Below, piece by piece: positions 47,177 through 56,217 of a DNA stretch of 64,000 nucleotides (position 1 is the first letter of the stretch; each line of letters opens with the position of its first letter). This stretch comes from an uncultured Clostridia bacterium (GTDB taxonomy: Bacteria > Bacillota_A > Clostridia > TANB77 > CAG-508), in the NCBI GenBank assembly GCA_944393295.1, contig CALXZR010000008.1, forward strand, positions 26,093 through 90,092. The letters are read 5' to 3'. Position numbers and translations under genes: made by a program. The notes below the pieces were generated by a model, which saw nothing but the letters and a program-made list of their open reading frames with translations, did not search any database and had not been told where the DNA came from.

Positions 47177-48376
47177 TTATGTATTATTTATACGGTTTAT
47201 TTCACTCATATATAGAATATCTACTGTAGGTTCTAATGAAATTTTATCTTCTACAATAAAATTTTTTATTTTATCACTTAAATAATAATTATTATAAATT
47301 GTTATTCCTTTTGAATTATTATTTTGTATATTAATAATAATTCCTATAGATGGATATGTTATATATAAGTTTTTTTGCTCTTTATCATATTCAAATTCAT
47401 CATAATTTGTCCATAATTTAGTAACCTTGTCGGCAAAAGTATATAAATCTTTTGTGTTTAAATATTCTTCTAAAATATTTTCAAAATTTATTTGTTCATA
47501 ATAACTATATCCATAAGCTGAAATTTCATTTTCATATATAAAAACATATAAATCTTTTGTCCTATAACCTAAAAAACCTTCTTCTATAGAACCAAATGCA
47601 ACATTTGGATAAAGTTCTTTTACTTCTGTAAGTGGTGTTCCCACTTTTACTCCAGTAAACACATTACCTTCATATCCTTCTAAAAAAACTATATTACGAA
47701 CTTTGCCACTAAAATTACGTGATTTTATCGTACCATTCTGATAAATTTTATATTTTCCATCTTCTCCTTCTGGTTCTCCTAAATCGTCAACTATATACAT
47801 ATTATTGTTTACTAACTTATATAATACATTGTATGATATTGGCATAGATTGATAAGTAGCTATTTCTGTCGTTTCAATATTTCTATAAAGTTCTTCATTA
47901 ACTCTATCAAAATAATTTGATAAATTATTTATTTTATATGAAATACTATTATTTTTAAAATCACATGTTACATATATTTTTATTCCCTTTTCGTTATCAT
48001 ATAAATAGAATGTCTCTTTTACTAATCTTTTGGCAACCGCATTTATTAAACTTTCATAATAAGTTCTATTATTACTTCCATTTGGCTCAAACAAATTCTT
48101 ACCAAATTCTAAATAAATACTTACACTTGATTGTGTTTCTTCTCTTATATATGTACAACCATAAGACTCAAGAACTTGCTGTACAGAAGTATAATACTGA
48201 TTGTTATCATAAACATCATTTTCTATATCTTGCTTAGCTGGAGTAGCTAACATTTCATTACTATTGTCTATGTTTTCTTGTTCTTTATGCAAAATAATAA
48301 TCATTGATATTAGTAGTATGAATAAGACACAAAAACAAATCACTATTAACTTTCTTACAAATTTTTGATTGTTCAT
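47177..48376 (-). CDS. Bitopic protein, tandem paralogue of the 515-aa neighbour
   Basis: A 399-residue protein with an N-terminal helix (about 9-29) and an extracytoplasmic domain sharing the block described for 45612-47159 but lacking its last 120 residues. It lies between a VirB6-like gene and its paralogue with gaps of about 10-18 bases, so duplication in situ is the simplest origin. Function unknown. Confidence 0.7.
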   Translation of the reverse strand: MNNQKFVRKLIVICFCVLFILLISMIIILHKEQENIDNSNEMLATPAKQDIENDVYDNNQYYTSVQQVLESYGCTYIREETQSSVSIYLEFGKNLFEPNGSNNRTYYESLINAVAKRLVKETFYLYDNEKGIKIYVTCDFKNNSISYKINNLSNYFDRVNEELYRNIETTEIATYQSMPISYNVLYKLVNNNMYIVDDLGEPEGEDGKYKIYQNGTIKSRNFSGKVRNIVFLEGYEGNVFTGVKVGTPLTEVKELYPNVAFGSIEEGFLGYRTKDLYVFIYENEISAYGYSYYEQINFENILEEYLNTKDLYTFADKVTKLWTNYDEFEYDKEQKNLYITYPSIGIIINIQNNNSKGITIYNNYYLSDKIKNFIVEDKISLEPTVDILYMSEINRINNT

Positions 48377-48385
48377 ACTTTAATT

Positions 48386-49633
48386 TTAATGTCCTCCTTT
48401 TTTCCCTGGTCTTGCCAAATCTTTTAAATTATCTAATGATTTACTATTTTGCATATTGAATATATTTCTAACCATCTTTTCAGCAGATGTAATTGACATT
48501 AAGAATATTAAAGCTAATAGTGGTGCAAAAGATGCAATTTCTCCTGCCGTAAATGAAAACACTAAATATATAATAGCATGTATAGGTTGTATAAATACAT
48601 TTATTAATAGTTCATTAAGCCAAGCAGAAAAAGCTTGTGCTTTATTATCTCCCATTTTGTCCATCGGATATGTAATTGTAATTAACGGAGCAATTACAAT
48701 TAAAAAACCTACCATTAATGTTCTTTTTAAATACATTATAAAGAATTTTAAATGAGCAAAAGCTAAACACCAAATCATTACAGTACTTACCATTAATCCG
48801 CCACCTGTAGATGTAAATAATCTAAGTGCTATTGTATTTAAAAGTTCTTGTTCAAAGCTTTTACTTCCTTCTGTTTCCAAGGATACTCGCAAATTGTAAC
48901 ATAAATCTGAAAATACACTTCCTAATCCCATTATAGCTTGAATTATATAATGCATTAGAAATAGTAATACCATACTTTCTACCCAAGATATTAACATTTT
49001 TTTATAGACAGCTTTATCTGATGCAACTGTTGATATCGCCATTCTAATTCCAACATATATTAAAACACCCAAGCCTATTACCATAGCAATAATTCTACAA
49101 ATATAGAACCAACTTGCAACGCTTTCTTTTATATCTATTATAGCAGATGGGATATATACCGTATTTTCGCCAACTTCATATGTATCTGAAAAGTCAAAAT
49201 AATCAATATTAAAAAGACCTATCTCATTAAAAACTGTTTTTTGTATTGAAAAAGAAACCGAATTGCTAGCACTACTTATAGAATCTCCTATTTCTGATCC
49301 ATCCATTGTAACAAAAGTTAATGCTAATTCAACTGTTAGTGGAACAACATTTAATATCATACAAACTATTCCCAAAACAACATCAATTGGTCCTGAAAAA
49401 CTACTAAATATATCAAAATTTTCTGTATTACCTGTTTGAGGACTATTAACACTACCTTCATAAGTTAAATCATTTATAATATTTTCACCATATTCCATTT
49501 CGTCTGAGGCAATTTCTGGCATACCTTCAACCGTTGTAGACGTACTTTCTGCCTCTTCTGCATAACTATAATTTGCAAATATGAAATTAATTAATATAAT
49601 CACACAAAGTAGTGTAGACAAAATTCGTTTCAT
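48386..49633 (-). CDS. VirB6/TrbL-like polytopic channel protein 1
   Basis: A 415-residue protein with a signal peptide (NYSYAEE), an N-terminal module ending FNEIGLFNIDYFDF and the conserved channel block SVASWFYICRIIA, LIYVGIRMAIST, YKKMLISWVESM, then further helices and a short basic tail (ARPGKKGGH). It is the shortest and most complete of the three VirB6-like proteins and lies directly after the VirB4 ATPase gene, the usual order in Gram-positive systems. Confidence 0.84.
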   Translation of the reverse strand: MKRILSTLLCVIILINFIFANYSYAEEAESTSTTVEGMPEIASDEMEYGENIINDLTYEGSVNSPQTGNTENFDIFSSFSGPIDVVLGIVCMILNVVPLTVELALTFVTMDGSEIGDSISSASNSVSFSIQKTVFNEIGLFNIDYFDFSDTYEVGENTVYIPSAIIDIKESVASWFYICRIIAMVIGLGVLIYVGIRMAISTVASDKAVYKKMLISWVESMVLLFLMHYIIQAIMGLGSVFSDLCYNLRVSLETEGSKSFEQELLNTIALRLFTSTGGGLMVSTVMIWCLAFAHLKFFIMYLKRTLMVGFLIVIAPLITITYPMDKMGDNKAQAFSAWLNELLINVFIQPIHAIIYLVFSFTAGEIASFAPLLALIFLMSITSAEKMVRNIFNMQNSKSLDNLKDLARPGKKGGH

Positions 49634-49657
49634 AATTTCCTCTTCATTTTATTATTT

Positions 49658-51652
49658 TTATGCTTGGTCTTCTGCTTCTCTTCTTGCTTTCTCTAATGCG
49701 GCCTGTTTTGTTAAGTTAGTTTCCATAAATTCAAATTCCTTCTTAGTTGGTTGAATAGCTAAAATTGCTGAATCTCCACCAACTCTAAGTAGTCCTTCAC
49801 CTCTGCTGCAAGTAATTAAGAAACTAGCTTCACCTTCACTTAGCTTAAATACTTCTCTTAAATACTCTATTTCTGATTTATCTTGTGCCAAGAATAATTT
49901 TGTTTCTGATGAAGTTAAAACTGCTTGGACTTCCTTTTTTTCATAAAAATCTTGAAATTTTTGTGAAATAACAGCTAAAGAAACATTTCTTTTTCTTGCA
50001 CGTCTAGCCATTGTATTTAAAAAGTCTACAGCTTCTGGATATGGAAGTAACATCCAGGCTTCATCGACAAGAACTCTTTTTTTAGCTGCTTTAGTTTTAT
50101 CTTCACTATTCTTTTTAACATATTTCTCCCAAACCCATGAAAGCATTATTTGCTGTGCTAAAGGTCTAGCAAATCTTTCCTCTAATTGAGAAATATCAAT
50201 ATTTATAAATGGGACACCTTCTAGTAATTCAAAAGTTGATTGTCCATCAAAATATGCCATTTGTCCTTGATGCTCTCTTGTATATTGCTTCATAACTTTT
50301 ACTAAATAACTGTAATGGAAACGATAATCTGGGTTAGTATTTTCTTCTGCTTTTCTACAAATTCTTCTATACCAAGAACCAATTGTTGGCATTTCCTTTT
50401 TTGTTCTTCCTAAATAATTTGAGTTCATATCAAATCTTCTGTTATCTTCTTTTGCATACAAACTCTCAACATTATCAGTAATACCTAATGCAGCATATTC
50501 TTCTAATACAGATTCTGAAATAATCTGTTTTGTAAGCTCATTTACTTCTTGGCTTCTTGTACTACCTCTAGCCATTGTAAGTAAACCTTGAGTTACGTCT
50601 TCAACTTTATTTTCAACACTTAATATCGTTCTTTCTTTTCCTGTGATTTCATCCTTTACATTTTCTGGTTCTATATCAAATAAATTAATAACTGTTTTTG
50701 AAGTTGGACTAAGTACAACATTTACTCCACCTAGTGCTTCTGCAACAGCTCCATACTCACCTTCAGCATCTAGTGCTAAACTATCTATTCCCATTAAAAT
50801 AGATGAACGAGCAGTAATTGTTTTTATTGTTACAGATTTACCAGCACCAGACTTACCAAATATAACCATATTGTAGTTAGTCAATTTAGAACTAAAATTA
50901 TCATATAATATTGGTAATCCTGTTTGCTTATTAAATCCTAGGGGAATACCATTTTCATGTCCTACATCTGATGTAAAGAAAGGGAAAACTGTTGACATAG
51001 CTCGTCTATCAAAAGTATGTGATTTTGATATTTTATTATCACAAAATGGCATATTTGAACGAAATGCTTCATCTTGCATAGCCCAAGCTGGTTTAATATC
51101 AATTAAGTTCTTAGACATCTCACTTGAAAGCAGTTCTGTATATCTATCTAATTCATCCATACTATAGGCAAATATTGTTGCTATTATTGATGAATCAAAT
51201 AATTTATTAAAACCTGCGGCAATAGCATCTCTTAATTGTTCAGCTTCTTCTCTTTTTTGTGCCAAAACTCTTTCTCTGTTGATATCTCCTCTATCTAAAG
51301 CTACAATTCTTTCTGACTCAATTTCATTAATTGTTCTATTTAAGTCTGTTTGTGAACTAGCTTCACTAACAGGATTTATAAATACAGAAACATTCAAATC
51401 TCCAAAAGTATACATTCCTCTTAAAAACTCTGGGAAAGTACACATTCTAGGTAAATTTGCAACTATCATACTTCTTGCATATCTTGTTCTTGTTGAAGCA
51501 ATTTCAATATGGTTTGTATAGCTTGCATCAATTCCTCCCGGTGCTATTAAGCTTTTTACATTTTTCTCGTTTTTCTTAAAAACACCTTTGCTTACCTCCG
51601 TTTTTGAAGTTTCTAGTTCATTTGAACTATCTGTTTTTTTACTTCCAAACAT
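49658..51652 (-). CDS. VirB4-family type IV secretion ATPase (C-terminal ATPase half)
   Basis: A 664-residue ATPase that would power pilus assembly and substrate movement. Walker A GKSGAGKS is near residue 268, and Walker B VLVDEAWMLL near 530, followed by RRARKRNVSLAVISQ and the late LTSSETKLFLAQD motif typical of VirB4/TraC. The N-terminal 240 residues contain part of the VirB4 N-domain (RYARSMIVANLPRMCTFPEF). The first part of that domain seems to be a separate protein (51672-52940). There is no transmembrane segment, so it is a peripheral cytoplasmic motor. Confidence 0.93.
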   Translation of the reverse strand: MFGSKKTDSSNELETSKTEVSKGVFKKNEKNVKSLIAPGGIDASYTNHIEIASTRTRYARSMIVANLPRMCTFPEFLRGMYTFGDLNVSVFINPVSEASSQTDLNRTINEIESERIVALDRGDINRERVLAQKREEAEQLRDAIAAGFNKLFDSSIIATIFAYSMDELDRYTELLSSEMSKNLIDIKPAWAMQDEAFRSNMPFCDNKISKSHTFDRRAMSTVFPFFTSDVGHENGIPLGFNKQTGLPILYDNFSSKLTNYNMVIFGKSGAGKSVTIKTITARSSILMGIDSLALDAEGEYGAVAEALGGVNVVLSPTSKTVINLFDIEPENVKDEITGKERTILSVENKVEDVTQGLLTMARGSTRSQEVNELTKQIISESVLEEYAALGITDNVESLYAKEDNRRFDMNSNYLGRTKKEMPTIGSWYRRICRKAEENTNPDYRFHYSYLVKVMKQYTREHQGQMAYFDGQSTFELLEGVPFINIDISQLEERFARPLAQQIMLSWVWEKYVKKNSEDKTKAAKKRVLVDEAWMLLPYPEAVDFLNTMARRARKRNVSLAVISQKFQDFYEKKEVQAVLTSSETKLFLAQDKSEIEYLREVFKLSEGEASFLITCSRGEGLLRVGGDSAILAIQPTKKEFEFMETNLTKQAALEKARREAEDQA

Positions 51653-51671
51653 TTTTTATCCTCCCTTTTCT

Positions 51672-52940
51672 TTAGTTCTCTGAAGTTTTCCTTCTAACTA
51701 TTTTCTTTCTTGGGGCTTCTATTTTTTTAGGCTCTGCCTCTTTTTCTTCTTTCACTTCGTTATTTTTTTGTCTTTCATCCATTGTTTTTTCTACTTCTTT
51801 TTTAGCTAGTTTATAAACTCTTGGATCTAACTGATCTTCATATGTATCTAATAATTCTAAAGCTCTTTCCTTAACCTTTTGGTCTTTGTTTATTTGTCTT
51901 GTTAAATCTTCTTGTTGCTTCATTTTATCTGCTTTTAGTATACTATCTGTTGCTATATCAATTGCATCAAGATTAATTTCTCTATCCAATTTTTCTTGTT
52001 TCTTTTGTAACACATCTTTACCAGTACTATATAAAGCATCATATTGTGAATCCAATGCTTTAGAGAATTGCAACAATTCAGCTTCATCTCTATTGTAAGC
52101 TATATATAAAAGTTCAGCTAATTCTTCAGAATCTAATATTTTACTTGTTATCTGTGATGTAGCTAATGCGCTTGCAATGTTTTGACATCTTGTATACAAC
52201 TCAGAAAAACACATATTATAAATTTCTTCTTTAGAGAAGTTTTCTAATCCTCCACCAATTTCTGCTGAATAATAAGAAACTACTACATAAGTTTTTTGTT
52301 GTAAAACATTTTTATTTGAACTTAGTTTTTCTACATAATCAGTAATATTTATTCCATATTCTAAAACGTTTACTTTTCTTTTTCTTTCAAATTCTAATTT
52401 TTCTCTAACAGCTCTATTACCTTGTGCTTTAGCTTGAGCTATTCTTGCATCTAGTTTTTCTATTTCAGCTGCTAAAGAATCCACTCTCTCTTTGTAAGTA
52501 GCAATTATGTCTCTTAAGTTTAATGTTCTACTTTGAACATATAATTGAATTGGAAATCTTAGTGTATTTAGGAATTGTACAAACCCTTCTTCTACTGATA
52601 TCTTTTCTTGTTCACTCATTAAGTCATAATTAACACCATTACATTGAAGAATCATTACATACTGTGTTCCTTTTTTTCTAACTATCATATTGTCTACAAT
52701 TTCATCAAATTCCATAAATTCATAAATAGACTCTTGAGTTAGTTCTCCCTGAAATCTTCCATAGTTTTCAGCTTTTTTATCCTTATCTTTTTCTTGCGTT
52801 TCTTCATCATCCGAAACTACTATTTCAGTTTCTTTTTTAGCTTTTGGTCTTAATAAATATACATATAATCCTATTAATATAAACATTATGAAAAAGATTA
52901 TAAATATTAATATTTGAAATATAGGAATCATACTATCCAT
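51672..52940 (-). CDS. Membrane-anchored VirB4 N-terminal-like protein
   Basis: A 422-residue protein with one N-terminal helix (about 7-31), an acidic linker and a domain (about 75-270) resembling the N-terminal domain of VirB4/TraC: YVMILQCNGVNYDLMSEQEK and LRFPIQLYVQSRTLNL. A coiled-coil (about 135-165) and a long charged, basic C-terminus (EAPRKKIVRRKT) follow. It sits between prgI and the ATPase. I infer a split VirB4 in which this part tethers the ATPase to the membrane. Confidence 0.75.
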   Translation of the reverse strand: MDSMIPIFQILIFIIFFIMFILIGLYVYLLRPKAKKETEIVVSDDEETQEKDKDKKAENYGRFQGELTQESIYEFMEFDEIVDNMIVRKKGTQYVMILQCNGVNYDLMSEQEKISVEEGFVQFLNTLRFPIQLYVQSRTLNLRDIIATYKERVDSLAAEIEKLDARIAQAKAQGNRAVREKLEFERKRKVNVLEYGINITDYVEKLSSNKNVLQQKTYVVVSYYSAEIGGGLENFSKEEIYNMCFSELYTRCQNIASALATSQITSKILDSEELAELLYIAYNRDEAELLQFSKALDSQYDALYSTGKDVLQKKQEKLDREINLDAIDIATDSILKADKMKQQEDLTRQINKDQKVKERALELLDTYEDQLDPRVYKLAKKEVEKTMDERQKNNEVKEEKEAEPKKIEAPRKKIVRRKTSEN

Positions 52941-53277
52941 CTATTTTTCCTCCTTTGTATAGCTATACATTTTTCTGTTCTTTTTAAATTTTACATAACG
53001 CACAATAATTTCACTTAATGGTTCTCCACCAATTTTTTTAGTAATCGGTATACCAACTATTGTTGGTATTTTTACAGCTCCTATTATATATCCTATAAGA
53101 GCAAAAAATGCCATAATTATCATTCCAACAGTTTGCATTTGTAATACCATAAAAATCAATAAAAATACAGAACCGTACAACAGCTCCAATTGCTGTTGTT
53201 ATTAATGATTTAACTGTAAATATATATAAAAATCTTGTTTCACCTTTATAATTACGAGGTATATAATATGTTCCCAT
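52941..53277 (-). CDS. PrgI-family protein requiring a +1 shift at CGG
   Basis: PrgI is a small bitopic or two-helix inner-membrane subunit found with VirB4 in Gram-positive conjugation systems. The ATG at 53277 gives MGTYYIPRNYKGETRF..., typical of the family start, and reaches an in-frame CGG at 53175-53173 (codon 35). Skipping its C gives GGT (Gly), and the frame then runs GSVFLLIFMVLQ... to the stop at 52941, making a normal 111-residue PrgI with two adjacent helices. Without the shift the protein ends as an unrelated Cys/Asn-rich tail at 53038. The second half has no SD or suitable start of its own. Strict operon context argues that the product is needed. Confidence 0.78.
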
Positions 53278-53294
53278 AAGCTTTCTCCTTTGTT

Positions 53295-53687
53295 TTAAAA
53301 TTTACTTACTATATTTATAACAATTTGCCATATGAAATATGCTCCAAAAATAACAAATCCAGCTACAACTAATCCTATTAATTGCTGTTTTAATTTTGCC
53401 TGTGCTTCTGGTGTTGCAGTAATAAAACGAATACCCATATATAAAGTTACTGCTACCATAACTCCAGCTCCAATAGTTGTTAAAATAGAACCCATATCAC
53501 TTAAATCGTTAAAAATTCCATCAGTTTTTATTCCTGAAGATTCGTTTTTTCCTGTAGTCAAAAACTTATCTGTTTTCTCTTGCATTTCTTTTAAAGTAAG
53601 TGCTTCTACTTTATATGTACTTGCCATTAATATACTTATAATTATAATAAGTAAACTTATTATAAAAGTTTTTTTAGTGAAATTCAT
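53295..53687 (-). CDS. VirB2/TrbC-type pilin G (operon-proximal)
   Basis: A 130-residue pilin precursor: signal peptide ending KVEA, a short loop, helix 1 with TIGAGVMVAVTLYMGIRF, a basic turn (TPEAQAKLKQQ) and helix 2 (LIGLVVAGFVIFGAYFI). It is the most divergent of the seven paralogues and the first gene of the long operon behind its own promoter. It may be the core channel pilin, with the others as external variants (inference). Confidence 0.82.
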   Translation of the reverse strand: MNFTKKTFIISLLIIIISILMASTYKVEALTLKEMQEKTDKFLTTGKNESSGIKTDGIFNDLSDMGSILTTIGAGVMVAVTLYMGIRFITATPEAQAKLKQQLIGLVVAGFVIFGAYFIWQIVINIVSKF

Positions 53688-53731
53688 TTTTATTCCTCCA
53701 ACTTTTTTACCTAATTAGGCTATTATAATTA

Positions 53732-53760
53732 ATTATATAAAATAAATATGTTTTTTTCAA
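53732..53760 (-). promoter_or_regulatory. Promoter of the 22-kb secretion-like operon
   Basis: TTGAAA (53760-53755), 17-base spacer, TATAAT (53737-53732) on the minus strand, 45 bases before pilin G. No other strong internal promoter or terminator was seen before 31983. Confidence 0.8.
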
Positions 53761-53829
53761 CAATTTTCGTTCAGAATCAGCATTTTTAACATAAATGTAA
53801 TATATTTTTATATATTAAAGATTTTTTGT

Positions 53830-53857
53830 AAAAAAAATACTAAGCAAAGCTTAGTAT
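53830..53857 (-). terminator. Terminator after pilin F
   Basis: Perfect stem ATACTAAGC / GCTTAGTAT with a three-base loop, then eight T on the minus strand. It separates the pilin E-F unit from the main operon. Confidence 0.88.
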
Positions 53858-53867
53858 CTTCTATTTT

Positions 53868-54242
53868 TTATTCTCCTAAAACATCATTTGTGAAGTTTGC
53901 AACTATTGCTACTAAATTTACTGCTGCAAACAGAATTATACATCCTATAACTACTGGCATTGCCTTATTTTTTATTTCTGCTTTTTGATCAACGCTAGAT
54001 AGCATATATTTTGTTCCTAGTATAGTTACTGTAACAACAGCTATACCTGTACCAGCAAGTTGCAATAGACCAATTACATCATTTATTACTGCCATTATGC
54101 CTTTATCTTTTCCTATCGAATTGTCTGTATTTCTAACATCTTTCATTGCAGTAACAACATCATTTAATTCAATTGCGTATATATTTACAGACAATATTGA
54201 TATTAACATTACAGCAGTTATAATAACAAAAACTTTTTTCAT
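53868..54242 (-). CDS. VirB2/TrbC-type pilin F
   Basis: A 124-residue pilin precursor: signal ending NIYA, then two helices around VTILGTKYMLSSVDQKAEIKN. It is intermediate between G and the A-E set and lacks their AVVYVVGAI helix 2 signature (PVVIGCIILFAA instead). It is 30 bases after pilin E and shares its transcript. Confidence 0.82.
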   Translation of the reverse strand: MKKVFVIITAVMLISILSVNIYAIELNDVVTAMKDVRNTDNSIGKDKGIMAVINDVIGLLQLAGTGIAVVTVTILGTKYMLSSVDQKAEIKNKAMPVVIGCIILFAAVNLVAIVANFTNDVLGE

Positions 54243-54272
54243 ATCTAACTCCTTTTTATAATAAAATGATAT

Positions 54273-54656
54273 TTAACTAACTTTTATACTATTGTCTGAA
54301 AATTCTTTAATTACTGTTACTAAGAAACTAGCAGACATCATTACAACTGCTCCAACAATATACATTACTGCACCTTTTTTTATTTCTGCTCTATCATTTG
54401 GAGATGAAGTCATATATTTTATTGCTAATATTGATAGCATAATAATTGCAACAGCAGCAGATGCTATTCTTACAGCATCTAATATAACACCTATTGTCTT
54501 TTTTACACTACCTGCACCTTGTAAATTTGTACCTTCAGATCCTCCAAAAGTACTCACAATTTCAGAACCCTCTATAGCAAAAACTTGTGAAAAAATCGCT
54601 AAAAATAAAATAAGTGTTATTCCTAAAATTAATATTTTTTTCAAGTTAATTTTCAT
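54273..54656 (-). CDS. VirB2/TrbC-type pilin E
   Basis: A 127-residue pilin precursor: signal ending SQVFA, mature start IEGSEIV. Helix 1 LSILAIKYMTSSP, basic turn NDRAEIKK, helix 2 VMYIVGAVVMMSASF. It is first of the E-F unit, just downstream of the pilin D terminator; its promoter must lie in the 54657-54755 gap. Confidence 0.84.
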   Translation of the reverse strand: MKINLKKILILGITLILFLAIFSQVFAIEGSEIVSTFGGSEGTNLQGAGSVKKTIGVILDAVRIASAAVAIIMLSILAIKYMTSSPNDRAEIKKGAVMYIVGAVVMMSASFLVTVIKEFSDNSIKVS

Positions 54657-54755
54657 ATTTTATCCTCCGCTCGTTTCTATTAACAATATTATACCTTATT
54701 TTGATATTTTTTTCAACATAATATTTTTATCACATTAGTATCCTTTTTAACCAAT

Positions 54756-54789
54756 AAAAAAGCTTCAAATAAAAACTTGAAGCTTTTTC
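54756..54789 (-). terminator. Terminator after pilin D
   Basis: Perfect stem AAAAAGCTTCAA / TTGAAGCTTTTT, eight-base loop, in the gap between pilin D and pilin E. Confidence 0.88.
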
Positions 54790-54801
54790 TCTATATGTAT
54801 T

Positions 54802-55176
54802 TTACTTTACATTTTTTTCTGCGAAATCTTTGATAATTCCTAGAATTGCTGATGATGCAAATAACACAATCGCTCCTACTATATATACAACTGCATATTT
54901 TTTTATTTCTGCTCTATCACTTGGTGCTGAATACATATATTTCATTGCTAACACTGTTAACATTATTAAAGCAACACCAACAGCTACAATTCTTGCTACT
55001 TGAAGTGCAGCACCTACTACATTTTGAGTTGATGTTGATGCTTTACTAGTATCTTTTTTTGAATCAATATTTGAAATTGCACTGCCGTAATCATATGCAC
55101 TCACATTAACACTTAAAAAACTTACAACAGTTACAACCATAATTACTATAGCTAAAAACATTGTTAATTTTTTCAT
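54802..55176 (-). CDS. VirB2/TrbC-type pilin D
   Basis: A 124-residue pilin precursor: signal ending VNVSA, mature YDYGSAIS. It carries the A-E core LTVLAMKYMYSAPSDRAEIKK and YAVVYIVGAIVLFA. It is last in the B-C-D transcript, with an SD of AGGGGA type. Confidence 0.86.
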   Translation of the reverse strand: MKKLTMFLAIVIMVVTVVSFLSVNVSAYDYGSAISNIDSKKDTSKASTSTQNVVGAALQVARIVAVGVALIMLTVLAMKYMYSAPSDRAEIKKYAVVYIVGAIVLFASSAILGIIKDFAEKNVK

Positions 55177-55202
55177 CTTATCCCCTCCTAACTATTCCTA
55201 GA

Positions 55203-55601
55203 TTAAGTTGTACTACCATCTGAAATATTTCCTGCAAAAGTTTCTATAATATTAAGAATACCTGCTGCTCCAAATAATACTATTGCGCCTACAACATAAA
55301 CTACGGCATGTTTCTTTATTGTTGCCTTTTCTCCAGGTGCTGCAGACATATACTTAATTGCCAATATCGCAAGCATAATTAAAGCTAATCCAACAGCCAC
55401 AATTTTGGCAATATATAAAACAGCACCAACAATACCTCCTACACTATTTGCTGTACTGGCATCTCCAGCACCTTCAATCTCAGATATTGATGGCATGGCT
55501 GCAGCAGCTAAAGAGTTTACCTGTAATGATATAATTATTGTTGCAAATATTATTGTTGTAATTACTAATATCATCCACTTTTTTAATAATGACTTTTTCA
55601 T
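55203..55601 (-). CDS. VirB2/TrbC-type pilin C
   Basis: A 132-residue pilin precursor: long signal ending SLAAA, core LAILAIKYMSAAPGEKATIKK and HAVVYVVGAIVLFGAAGIL, closely similar to B and A. It is in the middle of the B-C-D unit. Confidence 0.86.
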   Translation of the reverse strand: MKKSLLKKWMILVITTIIFATIIISLQVNSLAAAAMPSISEIEGAGDASTANSVGGIVGAVLYIAKIVAVGLALIMLAILAIKYMSAAPGEKATIKKHAVVYVVGAIVLFGAAGILNIIETFAGNISDGSTT

Positions 55602-55626
55602 ATTTCCTCCTCAAAATTGATAATAA

Positions 55627-55992
55627 TTATTTCATATTTTTTGTAACAAAAGTTTCTATAATATCAAGAATACCTGCTGCTCCAAATAAAACTACTGCTC
55701 CAATTACATAAACAATTGCACTTTGCTTAATAGTAGCTCTTTCTTGTGCAGAAGACATCATATATTTCATTGCAAGTACTGTTAGCATTATTAGACCTAC
55801 ACCTATAGCTATTATTTTTATAACATATAGTAAAGTACCTGCTGCGTTTTCAATTGAAGTTCCAATTGCTCCACTAGATTTATTTTCAAAAGCTTGAACA
55901 TTATAATTGCTTGTTGCTAATACAGAATTTGATATAAATGTACAACTTAGTATTAATGCTATTAAAATAGTACATATTATTTTTTTGTACAT
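55627..55992 (-). CDS. VirB2/TrbC-type pilin B
   Basis: A 121-residue pilin precursor: signal ending NSVLA, core LTVLAMKYMMSSAQERATIKQ and SAIVYVIGAVVLFGAAGIL. It is first of the B-C-D unit, 180 bases after the terminator of pilin A. Confidence 0.86.
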   Translation of the reverse strand: MYKKIICTILIALILSCTFISNSVLATSNYNVQAFENKSSGAIGTSIENAAGTLLYVIKIIAIGVGLIMLTVLAMKYMMSSAQERATIKQSAIVYVIGAVVLFGAAGILDIIETFVTKNMK

Positions 55993-56172
55993 AAATATAC
56001 TCCTCTCTATTAAATTCTATTATATATTATTATACAATATTTTCTTGCTTTTTTCAATATTTGCGAGATAGCTTTGCATCATAATATATATTTATTTTAG
56101 CTTTTTATGTTACTTCTTGTCAATTAATTATTTATATTTGTAATGAAAAAGATATAAACATCAAAATTTCAT

Positions 56173-56204
56173 AAAAAAAGCTTCCCTTTAGGAAGCTTTT
56201 CTTT
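56173..56204 (-). terminator. Terminator after pilin A
   Basis: Stem AAAAGCTTCC / GGAAGCTTTT with a five- to six-base loop and a long T run on the minus strand. Makes pilin A a single-gene unit. Confidence 0.88.
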
Positions 56205-56217
56205 CTTACAAATTTTA

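Noticed and set aside
52941..53189. Independent 82-residue gene downstream of a 79-residue gene at 53038-53277
   Set aside because: The two are the halves of PrgI; the second half has only an SD-less TTG and begins inside a helix.
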